Below, in pieces: positions 31,028 to 40,455 of a stretch of DNA of 46,654 nucleotides. The stretch spans positions 1 to 46,654 of the forward strand of contig CAKTJX010000018.1 in the NCBI GenBank assembly GCA_934569045.1, in the 5' to 3' direction. The position numbers and the translations under genes were made by a program. Origin of the DNA: an uncultured Oscillospiraceae bacterium (GTDB taxonomy: Bacteria; Bacillota; Clostridia; Oscillospirales; Oscillospiraceae). The notes under the pieces were generated by a model that was not told where the DNA came from, searched no databases, and was given only the letters and a program-made list of their open reading frames with translations. Position 1 is the stretch's first letter; each line of letters starts with the position of its first letter.

Positions 31028-33667
31028 ATGAGCCAGAAGCCTTACGGCGTAAACGAACTGCGGGAAATGTTCCTCTCCTTCTTCGAGAGCAAGGGCCATC
31101 TGCGCCTGCCCAGCTTTTCCCTGATCCCTCAGAATGACGCGTCCCTGCTGCTGATCAACTCCGGCATGGCGCCCATGAAGCCCTATTTCACCGGCGAGGT
31201 GGAGCCCCCCCGTCACCGGGTCTGCACCTGCCAGAAGTGCATCCGTACCGGCGATATCGAGAACATCGGCAAGACCGCCCGTCACGGCACCTATTTTGAG
31301 ATGCTGGGCAACTTCTCCTTTGGCGATTATTTCAAGCGGGAAGCCATCCACTGGAGCTGGGAATTCCTGACCGAGGTTGTGGGCCTGGACAAGAACCGTC
31401 TGTACCCCTCCATCTATGTGGACGATGACGAGGCCTTCGGTATCTGGAACAAAGAGGTGGGCGTGCCCGCCGACCGGATCTTCCGCTTCGGCAAAGAGGA
31501 CAATTTCTGGGAGCACGGCTCCGGCCCCTGCGGCCCCTGCAGCGAAATCTACTATGACCGGGGCGAGAAGTACGGCTGCGGCAAGCCCGGCTGCACCGTG
31601 GGCTGCGACTGTGACCGGTATATGGAAGTCTGGAACAACGTGTTCTCCCAGTTCAACAACGATGGACAGGGCAACTACACGGAGCTGGCCCAGAAGAACA
31701 TCGATACCGGCATGGGCCTGGAGCGTCTGGCCGTGGTGTGCCAGGACGTGAACAGCCTGTTCGATGTGGACACCGTTATGAACATCACCAATAAGGTCAC
31801 GGAGATCACCGGCGCTTCCTACGGTCAGAGTGTGAAGATGGACGTGTCCCTGCGGGTCATCACCGATCACATCCGGGCGTCCACCTTTATGATTGCCGAT
31901 GGCGTTCTGCCCAGCAACGAGGGCCGGGGCTATGTGCTGCGCCGTCTGCTGCGGCGGGCTGCCCGTCACGGCAAGCTCCTGGGTGTGAACCATCCCTTCC
32001 TGTACCAGGTGGTGGAGACCGTCATCCATGAGAACGAGAGCCACTACACCTACCTGCGGGAGCGGGCTGCCTATATCACCAAGGTGGTCAAGGTGGAGGA
32101 GGAGAACTTCGCCCGGACCATTGACGGCGGCATGAAGATCTTTGCCGATATGCTGGCCGAGCACAAGGCCAAGGGCGAAACCGAGTTCTCCGGCGCGGAT
32201 GCCTTCAAGCTGTACGATACCTACGGCTTCCCCATTGACCTGACTCTGGAAATGGTGGCTGATGAGGATATGACCCTGGATCAGGCGGGCTTTGCCAAGC
32301 TGATGCAGGAGCAGAAGGAGCGGGCGAGAGAGGCCCGGAAGGCTCTGGGCGATCTGGCCTGGGCTGGCATTGACTTAGGGCTGGACAACACCCCCACCCA
32401 GTTTGTGGGCTACGACTGCTTCAACTGTGAGGCCAAGGTCCTGGCTATCTGCGTGGATGACGAGGTTTCCGGCGCCATTTCCGGCGGCGAGAGCGGCATC
32501 CTGGTGCTGGACAAGACCCCCTTCTATGCGGAAATGGGCGGCCAGGTGGCGGATACCGGTGTCATCATGCTGGGGGAGAGCCGCTTTGAAGTGACCAATG
32601 TCCAGAAGGACAAGGGCGGCAAGTACCTGCACTACGGCAAGCTGAACCGGGGCACCATCCACGTGGAGGATATTGTATGCGCCTCCATCGATGTGGACCG
32701 CCGGAAGGCCATTATGCGTGCCCACTCTGCCACCCACCTGCTGCAGAAGGCCCTGAGCAGCGTCCTGGGTGACCATGTGCACCAGGCCGGTTCTCTGGTG
32801 GAGCCGGATTATCTGCGCTTCGACTTTACCCACTATGCCCCCATGACCCGGGAGGAGCTGGCAAAGGTCAATTCCATTGTCCAGAACGCCATTCTGGAGG
32901 GCTATCCCATTGTGACCCGGGAGATGCCCATTGAAGAGGCCAAGAAGCTGGGCGCCACCGCCCTCTTCAGCGAGAAGTACGGCGACGTGGTTCGGGTTGT
33001 CAATATGAGCAATTTCTCCGTGGAGTTCTGCGGCGGCACCCATCTGGATAATACCGCCAAGGTGGGCCCCTTCGAGATCGAGAGCGAGGGCAGCGTTGCC
33101 TCCGGCGTCCGCCGGATTGAGGCCTACACCGGCAAGCTGTGCCTGAAGAAGCTGGAGGCCAATCGGACCCTGCTGTCCGAGGCGGCGAGCCGCCTGAAGG
33201 TCAAGCCCATGGAGCTCAGCGGCAAGCTGCAGTCACATCTGGACGAGATCAAGGAGCTGCGGAAGGTCATCGAGCAGTACAAGACCAAGGAAGCGGCGGG
33301 GGATGCCGAGCGGTTCCTGTTCGGTGCCCATGAGGTTGGCGGCCTGAAGGTCATGACCGCCATGCTGCCCAAGGCCGATGCGTCCAAGCTGCGTCAGATG
33401 GGCGATATGCTCCGGGATCGGGAGCCCCACGTGGTAGCTGTGCTGGCATCCGTCAATGGAGACAAGCCTACCTTCCTGGCTGTCTGCGGCAAGGAAGCGG
33501 TGGCCAGCGGCATCAAGGCCGGCGAGCTGGTGAAGCTGGTCTGCGCCGAGTGCGGCGGCAGCGGCGGCGGCAAGCCCGACAGCGCCATGGGCGGCGGCAA
33601 GGACCCCATCAAGGTGGACAATGCCCTGGCTCTGGTGGACGATTTCGTTTCCGAAAAATTGAAGTAA
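31028..33667 (+). CDS. alaS: Alanyl-tRNA synthetase
   Basis: 879 residues, normal length. Start ATG 31028 behind GGAGG (31012-31016), rather than the in-frame ATG at 31010 that contains that site. Class II core with FLSFFESKGH, LINSGMAPMKPYF and RTGDIENIGKTARH at the start. Editing domain with the HSATHLLQKAL zinc/hydrolytic motif and CGGTHLDNT, then a DHHA1-type C-Ala domain ending in GGSGGGKPDSAMGGGKD. It charges tRNA-Ala and clears Ser or Gly mischarges. Controlled by the T-box just upstream. Confidence 0.98.
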   Translation: MSQKPYGVNELREMFLSFFESKGHLRLPSFSLIPQNDASLLLINSGMAPMKPYFTGEVEPPRHRVCTCQKCIRTGDIENIGKTARHGTYFEMLGNFSFGDYFKREAIHWSWEFLTEVVGLDKNRLYPSIYVDDDEAFGIWNKEVGVPADRIFRFGKEDNFWEHGSGPCGPCSEIYYDRGEKYGCGKPGCTVGCDCDRYMEVWNNVFSQFNNDGQGNYTELAQKNIDTGMGLERLAVVCQDVNSLFDVDTVMNITNKVTEITGASYGQSVKMDVSLRVITDHIRASTFMIADGVLPSNEGRGYVLRRLLRRAARHGKLLGVNHPFLYQVVETVIHENESHYTYLRERAAYITKVVKVEEENFARTIDGGMKIFADMLAEHKAKGETEFSGADAFKLYDTYGFPIDLTLEMVADEDMTLDQAGFAKLMQEQKERAREARKALGDLAWAGIDLGLDNTPTQFVGYDCFNCEAKVLAICVDDEVSGAISGGESGILVLDKTPFYAEMGGQVADTGVIMLGESRFEVTNVQKDKGGKYLHYGKLNRGTIHVEDIVCASIDVDRRKAIMRAHSATHLLQKALSSVLGDHVHQAGSLVEPDYLRFDFTHYAPMTREELAKVNSIVQNAILEGYPIVTREMPIEEAKKLGATALFSEKYGDVVRVVNMSNFSVEFCGGTHLDNTAKVGPFEIESEGSVASGVRRIEAYTGKLCLKKLEANRTLLSEAASRLKVKPMELSGKLQSHLDEIKELRKVIEQYKTKEAAGDAERFLFGAHEVGGLKVMTAMLPKADASKLRQMGDMLRDREPHVVAVLASVNGDKPTFLAVCGKEAVASGIKAGELVKLVCAECGGSGGGKPDSAMGGGKDPIKVDNALALVDDFVSEKLK

Positions 33668-33680
33668 GTGTTTTCCCAAA

Positions 33681-33709
33681 GGCGCAGCCCCAACCGGCTG
33701 CGCCTTTTG
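33681..33709 (+). terminator. Intrinsic terminator of alaS
   Basis: GGCGCAGCC (33681-33689) / GGCTGCGCC (33696-33704), tail TTTTGT. Confidence 0.85.
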
Positions 33710-33733
33710 TAAAAAGAGAGAGGAGGAAGTGGC

Positions 33734-35929
33734 GTGCGGAAGCTTTTCTGGTTCACGGCTGGCTTTGCCGCTGCCTGCGCACTGGTGATGGGGCCCCTCT
33801 GGGAGCATACGGCAGTCTTGCTTCTGGCAGCCCTGGGACTTCTGGCCGCTGTGGGGCTGACGGCGTTCTTTTTTAAAAAAGCGGCCCGGGGCATTCCCGG
33901 CTTTCTGGGCTTAGCGCTGGGGGCGGCCTTTCTTCTTCTGCTGCAAAATGCGTACTATCGCCCCTTGCTGCCGCTGGAGGAAACCGTTCAGACGGTTTCC
34001 ATGACGGCGGAGGCGGATAGCGTCCCGGGGCAGTACAGCCACAGCGTCCGGGCGCAGCTGCGGGTGAATGGGCAGGAATACACCGTTCGGGCCTACCTGG
34101 GGGACGGTCAGACCGCCCGGGCGGGGGATACGCTGACGGGGGCCTTCCGCCTGCGCCTGACCCTGCCCGGCTGCGCTAAGGCGGGCGGCACTTACGCCGG
34201 CTCTGGGATTCTGGCCCTGGCAAGCCCCAAGGGCGAAATTCAGATCACGCCGGGCAGCGCCGGGTGGCGGACAGTCCCTTACCGTCTGGCAGCCCGCGCA
34301 AGGCAGACCATTGCCCGGTGCTTTCCAGAGGACGCAGCACCCTTTGCGGTGTCGCTGCTGCTGGGGGATACGGAGCAGCTGCCCTACGGGGAGGAGACGG
34401 CCCTGCGGGTCAGCGGCATCCGGCATATTGTGGCGGTTTCCGGGCTCCATGTGTCCATGCTCTTCGGCCTTGTGTGGCTGCTTTGCTGGAAGCGGCCCGG
34501 TCCCGCGCTGCTTCTGGGGCTGCCTGCCCTGTTCCTTTTCGGCGCAATGGCGGGCAGCACGCCCTCGGTGCTCCGTGCCTGCATCATGGCGGGACTGCTG
34601 CTGCTCTCCCGGCTGGTCAGAAGAGCCTATGACCCCTTGACGGCTCTGGCCCTGGCGGTGCTGTGCCTGCTGGGGAACAATCCCTTTGCGATCGGGGCGG
34701 CGGGCTTTCAGCTGTCGGTGCTCAGTGTGCTGGGGATTCTGCTGTTCCAGCAGCCGTTGTCTGCCTACTTTACCGAAAAATGGGCCCGCCTGCCGGGGAA
34801 GCTTTCCAAACTCCTGTCGGATTCTCTCTCCGTCAGCCTCAGCGCCATGGCCCTGTCCACGCCGGTTTCGGCCTGGTATTTTGGCACGGTAAGTCTGGTC
34901 GGTGTCGTCACGAACCTGCTGACCCTGTGGATGCTGCCGATTGTTTTTCTGGGCATCCTGGCGGTGTGCCTTCTGGGGCCGCTGCTCCCCCAGGCAGGAA
35001 TTTGGATTGGCGGCGTCACCGCATGGCCCATCCGCCTGATTCTGCGGATTGCGGAAACCCTGTCCAAGCTGCCTATGGCGGCGCTGTATACCTGCAGCCC
35101 GTGGACGGCGGTATGGCTGGCGCTTACCTATGGGCTGATTCTTGGGTGGGTTTTGACACGCAAGAAGCATGGGCGGATGTTCCTGTCCGCCTCTCTGGCC
35201 GCCCTGGCCGCCGCGGCGGTGCTCATGTCCTGGGGACCCCGGACGGATGACTGCCGTCTGACGGTGCTGGATGTGGGGGAGGGGCAAAGCCTGCTGCTGC
35301 AAAGCGGCGGGAAAAGCATGCTCATTGACTGCGGCGGCTATTCCGATGAAAAGGCGGCGGACGCGGCCTGGCAGATGCTCCGCAGCCAGAATTTTTATCA
35401 TCTGGATGTGCTGACCCTGACCCATTTTGACTGGGACCACGCCGGGGGCGTTTCTGATTTCCTGACCCAGCTTCCGGCAGAGCAGGTTCTTTTGCCGGGA
35501 GAATCCGGGGAGATGTTGGCAGGAACGGTGCTGACAGAGGAAACGGTTCTTCCCTTTGGCAGGGGCAGTGTGCGCTTTTTTCCCTATTCCGGCGGCAATT
35601 CCTCCAATCAAAACAGCATGGCCATCTTGTTTGAATCGGAAAGTTGTGTTATACTGATTACCGGCGATCTGGACCTTGCCGGAGAGCGGCGGCTGCTGCG
35701 GGAATATTCACTCCCAAAGGTGGATGTTCTGGTGGTGGGTCACCATGGCTCTAAATATGCCACCTCTGCAGAGCTGCTGGATGCGGTTCAGCCGGAGACG
35801 GCTGTCATCAGCGTGGGCCGGAACAACAGCTACGGCCACCCCACCCAGGAGGTGCTGGACCGGCTGGCGGAGGCGGGCTGCACCGTGCATCGGACAGATC
35901 AGGAAGGAACCATTCTCATCAGGAGGTAA
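33734..35929 (+). CDS. comEC: ComEC/Rec2-family DNA-uptake channel protein
   Basis: 731 residues from GTG 33734 with AGGAGG (33721-33726). Polytopic inner-membrane protein that passes one DNA strand into the cytoplasm during competence. Order: short N-terminal membrane block, an OB-like DUF4131 region (about 85-170), the competence domain with RHIVAVSGLHVSMLFG and many helices, then a C-terminal metallo-beta-lactamase domain with LTLTHFDWDHAGG (H564-D568-H569), GHHGSKYATS and SVGRNNSYGHP. All three domains appear intact. First gene of comEC-holA-rnmV-abcF, an order common in Firmicutes for its first two genes. No other competence gene is in view. Confidence 0.93.
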   Translation: MRKLFWFTAGFAAACALVMGPLWEHTAVLLLAALGLLAAVGLTAFFFKKAARGIPGFLGLALGAAFLLLLQNAYYRPLLPLEETVQTVSMTAEADSVPGQYSHSVRAQLRVNGQEYTVRAYLGDGQTARAGDTLTGAFRLRLTLPGCAKAGGTYAGSGILALASPKGEIQITPGSAGWRTVPYRLAARARQTIARCFPEDAAPFAVSLLLGDTEQLPYGEETALRVSGIRHIVAVSGLHVSMLFGLVWLLCWKRPGPALLLGLPALFLFGAMAGSTPSVLRACIMAGLLLLSRLVRRAYDPLTALALAVLCLLGNNPFAIGAAGFQLSVLSVLGILLFQQPLSAYFTEKWARLPGKLSKLLSDSLSVSLSAMALSTPVSAWYFGTVSLVGVVTNLLTLWMLPIVFLGILAVCLLGPLLPQAGIWIGGVTAWPIRLILRIAETLSKLPMAALYTCSPWTAVWLALTYGLILGWVLTRKKHGRMFLSASLAALAAAAVLMSWGPRTDDCRLTVLDVGEGQSLLLQSGGKSMLIDCGGYSDEKAADAAWQMLRSQNFYHLDVLTLTHFDWDHAGGVSDFLTQLPAEQVLLPGESGEMLAGTVLTEETVLPFGRGSVRFFPYSGGNSSNQNSMAILFESESCVILITGDLDLAGERRLLREYSLPKVDVLVVGHHGSKYATSAELLDAVQPETAVISVGRNNSYGHPTQEVLDRLAEAGCTVHRTDQEGTILIRR

Positions 35930-35933
35930 AGCT

Positions 35934-36980
35934 GTGGCAAAAAAACAGGCCCCCGGCGGCGAATTGCAGCTTTTAAAACAGAATATTCGGGAGAAAACCC
36001 CAGGCAGACTCTATGTATTTTTCGGAGAGGAGACCTTCCTGCTGGAGCACTACCTGGGCCAGCTGAAAAAGCTGGTGCTGGACCCGCTGACCGAGTCCTT
36101 CAATTACCACAGGTTCAACACGGAGACCTTTGATGTGACAGCCTTTTCCGAGGCCGTGGAGAATCTGCCCATGATGGCGGAATACACCCTGGTGCAGGTG
36201 GAGGACATCGACCTTTTCAAAATGAGCGAATCGGACCGGGACCGTATGGCGGCAGCCCTGGCGGATATTCCGGAATACTGCACGGTGGTGTTCGTCTACA
36301 CCGCTGCCCCCTGGAAGCCGGACAAGCGGATGAAAAAGCTCTGGGAGAGCATCGAAAAATCCGGCCTGGTGGTGGAGTTTGCCAAGCAGGACCAGCGGGA
36401 TCTCATCGCCTGGGTCACCCGGCACTTTGCGGCCCGGCAGAAGAAAATCTCCACGGAGCTCTGTGCCTACCTCATCGACATTACCGACGGCACCATGACC
36501 TCCCTGCTGGGAGAGATTGAGAAAATCTGCGCCTATTCCGGCTCTGATCAGATCTGCAAGGCGGATATTGACGCGGTGACGGAGCCGGTGCTGGATGCCG
36601 TGGTATTCCAGATGACGGATTTTTTGAGCGCCGGACGGTATGACGAGGCCCTGCAGAAGCTCCAGCAGCTGCTCAAAATGCAGCAGGAGCCCCTGGCAAT
36701 TCTGGGCGCGGTGGGCAGCCATTTCCGCCGCCTGGGCGCGGCAAGAACATTGCTTGACAACCGGAAGAATTCCGCGGACCTGCAAAAGCTCTGTGGCCTG
36801 CCGGACTATCCTGCCCGGAAGACCATGGAGGCGGCCCGGCGGTTCAGCGCGTCCTTCTGCCGGAGGGCATCGGAGCTGGTGCTGGAAACGGATTTCCGCA
36901 TCAAAACCTCTTATGACGACCCCCAGCGGCTGCTGGAGCTGCTGCTGTTAAGCCTTGCCCGGGAGGCCCGCAATGGTTAA
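35934..36980 (+). CDS. holA: DNA polymerase III subunit delta
   Basis: 348 residues from GTG 35934, 4 bp after comEC, with AGGAGG inside the end of comEC. Clamp-loader subunit that opens the beta sliding clamp. The first domain starts GRLYVFFGEETFLLEHYLG, a degenerate AAA+ strand/P-loop region; FEEV-like segments follow, then the helical collar domain with LQQLLKMQQEPLAILGAVGS and a typical end, DPQRLLELLLLSLA. Length fits YqeN-type delta proteins. It overlaps the next gene by 8 bp. Confidence 0.92.
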   Translation: MAKKQAPGGELQLLKQNIREKTPGRLYVFFGEETFLLEHYLGQLKKLVLDPLTESFNYHRFNTETFDVTAFSEAVENLPMMAEYTLVQVEDIDLFKMSESDRDRMAAALADIPEYCTVVFVYTAAPWKPDKRMKKLWESIEKSGLVVEFAKQDQRDLIAWVTRHFAARQKKISTELCAYLIDITDGTMTSLLGEIEKICAYSGSDQICKADIDAVTEPVLDAVVFQMTDFLSAGRYDEALQKLQQLLKMQQEPLAILGAVGSHFRRLGAARTLLDNRKNSADLQKLCGLPDYPARKTMEAARRFSASFCRRASELVLETDFRIKTSYDDPQRLLELLLLSLAREARNG

Positions 36981-37572
36981 AATTCAGGAGGCCATCGTGG
37001 TAGAGGGCCGGTATGACAAAAATACCCTGCGCCAGATCGTGGATGCCCCGATTTTTGAAACGGCCGGGTTTGGTATTTTCAAGAACCGGGAGCAGATGGC
37101 CCTTCTTCGCCGGGTGGCGGAAAAGCAGGGACTTATCGTGTTTACAGACTCCGATGGCGCGGGCTTTGTGATCCGCAATCATCTGAAAAGCGCCATTCCC
37201 GCCAAATTTTTGAAGCACGCCTATATCCCGGACATCCCGGGCAAAGAACGCCGGAAGGCAGCCCCCGGAAAAGAGGGCAAGCTGGGGGTAGAGGGCATGA
37301 CCCCGGAAATTATCCTTTCCGCCCTCCGTGCCGCAGGGGCCACCATGGAGGGGGCCGCGGAACCAATAGGGACACCCATCACCAAGCAGGACTTGTGTGC
37401 CTGGGGCCTCTCCGGCGGTGCGAACAGCGGAGAAAAACGCACTGCCCTTTTGAAAAAACTGGACCTGCCGGAGCACATGAGCTGCAACGCCATGCTCCAG
37501 GCGGTGAATTTATTGTATGACCGGGCGGAATTCGAGCGCCTGGTGCAGACAATGGAGAAAGACAATGGTTGA
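36973..37572 (+). CDS. rnmV: Ribonuclease M5
   Basis: 199 residues from ATG 36973, overlapping the holA end by 8 bp. Matures 5S rRNA by cutting both strands of the precursor, in complex with ribosomal protein L18. N-terminal Toprim domain with AIVVEGRYDKNTL (catalytic Glu) and IVFTDSDGAG (metal-binding Asp residues), then a DUF4093-type C-terminal part with LCAWGLSGGANSGEKR. Length is that of the Firmicutes enzyme. It is usually next to ksgA; here it sits between holA and an ABC-F gene. Confidence 0.93.
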   Translation: MVKIQEAIVVEGRYDKNTLRQIVDAPIFETAGFGIFKNREQMALLRRVAEKQGLIVFTDSDGAGFVIRNHLKSAIPAKFLKHAYIPDIPGKERRKAAPGKEGKLGVEGMTPEIILSALRAAGATMEGAAEPIGTPITKQDLCAWGLSGGANSGEKRTALLKKLDLPEHMSCNAMLQAVNLLYDRAEFERLVQTMEKDNG

Positions 37573-39436
37573 TATATCCGTAAAAAACTTAACAAAATTC
37601 TTTGTCATCGGGGAAAACCTATTGCAGGACCTGACCTTTGATATTCAGGAGGGGGAGCGTGTGGCCATTCTGGGCCGGAACGGCTGCGGGAAGACCACCC
37701 TCTTTAAAATTCTCACCGGGGAAATGGACTATGACGGCGGCGAGGTCTACGTCAACCCCAATAAAAAGCTGGGCCTCATCTCCCAGATTCCTAAATTTCC
37801 GGAGGGCTACACTGTGGAAGACGTGCTGCGGTCTGCCTTTACGGAGCTGACCGCGGCCAAGCGGAAGATGGAGGCATTGGAGCAGGCCATGGCCGAGGGT
37901 GCCACCCAGGAGCAGCTGCGGGAATATGACCGGCTGGTAAACCGATTCCAGTCCGGCGGCGGCTACGAAATGGACGTGGACGTGGACAAAATCTGCAACG
38001 GCCTGGGCATCCTGCCCACCCAGCGGCCCCAGGAATTCGCCAGCCTCTCCGGCGGCGAGAAAACCCGCATTAACCTGGCCCGTCTGCTGCTGGAAAAAAC
38101 CGACATTCTGCTGCTGGACGAGCCCACCAACCATCTGGACCTAAACAGCGTGGAGTGGCTGGAAAGCTATATCCACAGCTTCAAGGGTACGGTGCTTGCC
38201 ATCTCCCATGACCGCTATTTCATTGACCAGGTGGCCCAGCGGGTCATTGAGGTTGTGGACGGCCACGGGGAGTTCTACTCCGGCAACTATTCCTTCTATA
38301 TGGAGGAAAAACAGGCCCGGTTTGACCTGCAGCTGAAGCAGTACGAGCAGGAGCAGGCGAAGCTGAAGCAGCTGGGCTACACCGTGGAGCGGATGAAGGG
38401 CTGGGGCATCAACAACCGGACCCTCTACCGCCGGGCCATGTCCATCCAGCACCGCATGGAGAGAATCCAGAAGACGGAGCGGCCCAAAGCGGAGCGGACC
38501 ATGAAGGCATCCTTCGGGGAGAAGGATTTCTCCGGCGATGTGGTCTTTAAGATGAAAAACGTGTCCAAGTCCTTTGGGGACCGGGTGCTGTTTTCGGATG
38601 TGAACCTCAGCGTGGAGGGCGGCGAGCGGATCGCCTTGCTGGGGGACAACGGCACCGGCAAATCCACCTTTATCAAGTGCCTGCTGGGGGAGGAGGACTG
38701 CGGCGGAAAGATCCAGTTCGGCCCCACGGTCAAATGGGGGTATCTGCCCCAGATCATCCATTTTGACCACCCGGAGCGGAGCCTGTACGATACCATGCTC
38801 TATGAGAAGAACCTGACGCCCCAGATGGCACGGGATCGGCTGGGCGCATTCCTGTTCCAGGGCGAGGACGTGTTCAAAACCGTGGGCACCCTTTCCGGCG
38901 GCGAGCAGTCCCGGCTGCGGCTGTGTATGCTGATGGACGAGAAGATCAATCTGCTGATTCTGGACGAGCCCACCAACCACCTGGACATTGCATCCCGGGA
39001 ATGGGTGGAGGCGGCCATTGAGGAATTCGAGGGCGTGCTGCTGTTCGTCTCCCATGACCGCTACTTCATTGAGAAGTTTGCGGAACGAATCTGGCTGCTG
39101 GAGAACGGAACCATCCGGGATTTCCGCTGCGGCTATCAGAAGTACCGCTCCATCCTGGAGCATGAGGCCCAGGCAAGGGTGCTGCCTGCCGCCAAGGCCG
39201 CTGCCCCCAAAGAGAAGAAGGAAAAGCCGAGGGACCGGGGCAAGGACGGCGACAAGCTGGTCCGCCGCCTGGAGCGGGAGATTGAAAAACAGGAGCAGGT
39301 GGTGGCGGCGTTGGAGGAAAAAATCCAGGGGGCCGCTGCCGACTATCAGGAGCTCACCCGCCTGCTTGCGGAAAAGGAAGCGGCAGAGGGCACGCTGATG
39401 GAGCTCATGGAGCAGTGGGAACAGGCCCAGGAGTAG
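37565..39436 (+). CDS. ABC-F family ATPase (ribosome-associated type)
   Basis: 623 residues from ATG 37565, overlapping rnmV by 8 bp. Two ABC domains on one chain with no membrane part: Walker A GRNGCGKTT and GDNGTGKST, signatures LSGGEKTR and LSGGEQSR, and Walker B LLLDEPTNHLDL twice. The interdomain linker (about 235-320, rich in K, E and Q) is the P-site tRNA-interacting motif, and a charged C-terminal coiled coil follows after KAAAPKEKKEKPRD. Such proteins bind the ribosomal E site to relieve stalled states, some giving antibiotic resistance. The sequence resembles housekeeping YdiF-type members; no resistance call is justified. Confidence 0.92.
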   Translation: MVDISVKNLTKFFVIGENLLQDLTFDIQEGERVAILGRNGCGKTTLFKILTGEMDYDGGEVYVNPNKKLGLISQIPKFPEGYTVEDVLRSAFTELTAAKRKMEALEQAMAEGATQEQLREYDRLVNRFQSGGGYEMDVDVDKICNGLGILPTQRPQEFASLSGGEKTRINLARLLLEKTDILLLDEPTNHLDLNSVEWLESYIHSFKGTVLAISHDRYFIDQVAQRVIEVVDGHGEFYSGNYSFYMEEKQARFDLQLKQYEQEQAKLKQLGYTVERMKGWGINNRTLYRRAMSIQHRMERIQKTERPKAERTMKASFGEKDFSGDVVFKMKNVSKSFGDRVLFSDVNLSVEGGERIALLGDNGTGKSTFIKCLLGEEDCGGKIQFGPTVKWGYLPQIIHFDHPERSLYDTMLYEKNLTPQMARDRLGAFLFQGEDVFKTVGTLSGGEQSRLRLCMLMDEKINLLILDEPTNHLDIASREWVEAAIEEFEGVLLFVSHDRYFIEKFAERIWLLENGTIRDFRCGYQKYRSILEHEAQARVLPAAKAAAPKEKKEKPRDRGKDGDKLVRRLEREIEKQEQVVAALEEKIQGAAADYQELTRLLAEKEAAEGTLMELMEQWEQAQE

Positions 39437-39469
39437 GGCCGCTTGCAAATTTCTGAGTGGAAAACAGCA

Positions 39470-39498
39470 TTGACAGAAGCTCCTTTCGGCCCTATAAT
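39470..39498 (+). promoter_or_regulatory. Promoter of the Mrp/Nbp35 gene
   Basis: Consensus TTGACA (39470-39475), 17-bp spacer, TATAAT (39493-39498); the leader is about 65 nt. One of the strongest promoters in the window. Confidence 0.85.
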
Positions 39499-39568
39499 AC
39501 TATTTATGGCCGGAAACGGCAAAAATAAGAAAAATCCTTTTCAAAGGTATCAATAAGGAGAGTTGATC

Positions 39569-40393
39569 ATGAGTTCCTGTAACGGAAATTGTTCCAGCTG
39601 CGGTTCCGACTGCGGTGACCGCAAGGCGGAGAGCCTGCTGGCACAGCTGAACCCCAAGTCCACCGTGAAAAAGGTCATTGCGGTGGTGTCCGGCAAGGGC
39701 GGCGTCGGCAAGTCCACCGTAACTTCCATGCTGGCAGTCGCCATGGCCCGGCAGGGCAAGCGCGTGGGCGTGCTGGATGCGGATATTACCGGCCCCTCTG
39801 CCCCCACGGCCTTCGGTGTCACCGAGTGCCAGGGTGCGGGCGACGATGGAATTTACCCCGCCCTGACCCGCAGCGGCATTCAGGTCATGTCCATTAACCT
39901 GTTGCTGGACAACCCCGGCGACCCCGTTGTATGGCGCGGCCCGGTGATTGCCGGCGCGGTGAAGCAGTTCTGGACAGATGTTATCTGGGAGGACGTAGAC
40001 TATCTGTTTGTGGATATGCCTCCCGGAACCGGTGACGTGCCCCTGACGGTGTTCCAGAGCCTGCCTGTGGACGGCATTGTGATCGTCACCAGCCCCCAGG
40101 ACCTGGTTTCCATGATCGTTACCAAGGCTGCCCGGATGGCGGAGATGATGCATATTCCTGTTCTGGGCTTTGTAGAGAATTATTCCTACCTGGAGTGCCC
40201 GGACTGCGGCAAGAGAATCAAGGTCTTTGGCGAGGGCCATCTGGACGAAGTGGCGGAGAAGCTGGGCCTGCCGGTGCTGGCCCGTCTGCCCATCGATCCC
40301 AAGGTGGCGGAGGCCTACGACAACGGGCAGATGGAGACGGTGAATACCGATGCTCTGTCCGGTGTCATCGAGGCCATTGAGAAGGCAGATTGA
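39569..40393 (+). CDS. Mrp/Nbp35 (ApbC) family Fe-S cluster carrier ATPase
   Basis: 274 residues from ATG 39569 with AAGGAG (39555-39560). The deviant Walker A GKGGVGKST and DADITGPSAP place it among Mrp/NBP35 ATPases that hold and transfer 4Fe-4S clusters. The N-terminus has four cysteines, C4-x3-C8-x2-C11-x3-C15 (CNGNCSSCGSDC), like the ferredoxin-type site of Nbp35. The C-terminal ECPDC motif provides the shared cluster at the dimer interface. The DUF59 domain of classical Mrp is absent. Single gene with own promoter and terminator. Confidence 0.93.
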   Translation: MSSCNGNCSSCGSDCGDRKAESLLAQLNPKSTVKKVIAVVSGKGGVGKSTVTSMLAVAMARQGKRVGVLDADITGPSAPTAFGVTECQGAGDDGIYPALTRSGIQVMSINLLLDNPGDPVVWRGPVIAGAVKQFWTDVIWEDVDYLFVDMPPGTGDVPLTVFQSLPVDGIVIVTSPQDLVSMIVTKAARMAEMMHIPVLGFVENYSYLECPDCGKRIKVFGEGHLDEVAEKLGLPVLARLPIDPKVAEAYDNGQMETVNTDALSGVIEAIEKAD

Positions 40394-40398
40394 TTCAC

Positions 40399-40434
40399 GG
40401 CCCCTGATGTGATTTCACATCGGGGGCGTTTTTG
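40399..40434 (+). terminator. Intrinsic terminator after the Mrp gene
   Basis: GCCCCTGATGTG (from 40400) pairs with CACATCGGGGGC (to 40427) around a short loop, tail GTTTTTG. Confidence 0.8.
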
Positions 40435-40455
40435 GGAAAGGAAAAGGGGCATGGG

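Noticed and set aside
37565..39436. ABC-F antibiotic-resistance gene
   Set aside because: It lies in a housekeeping operon and looks like general ABC-F factors; no feature ties it to a resistance subgroup.
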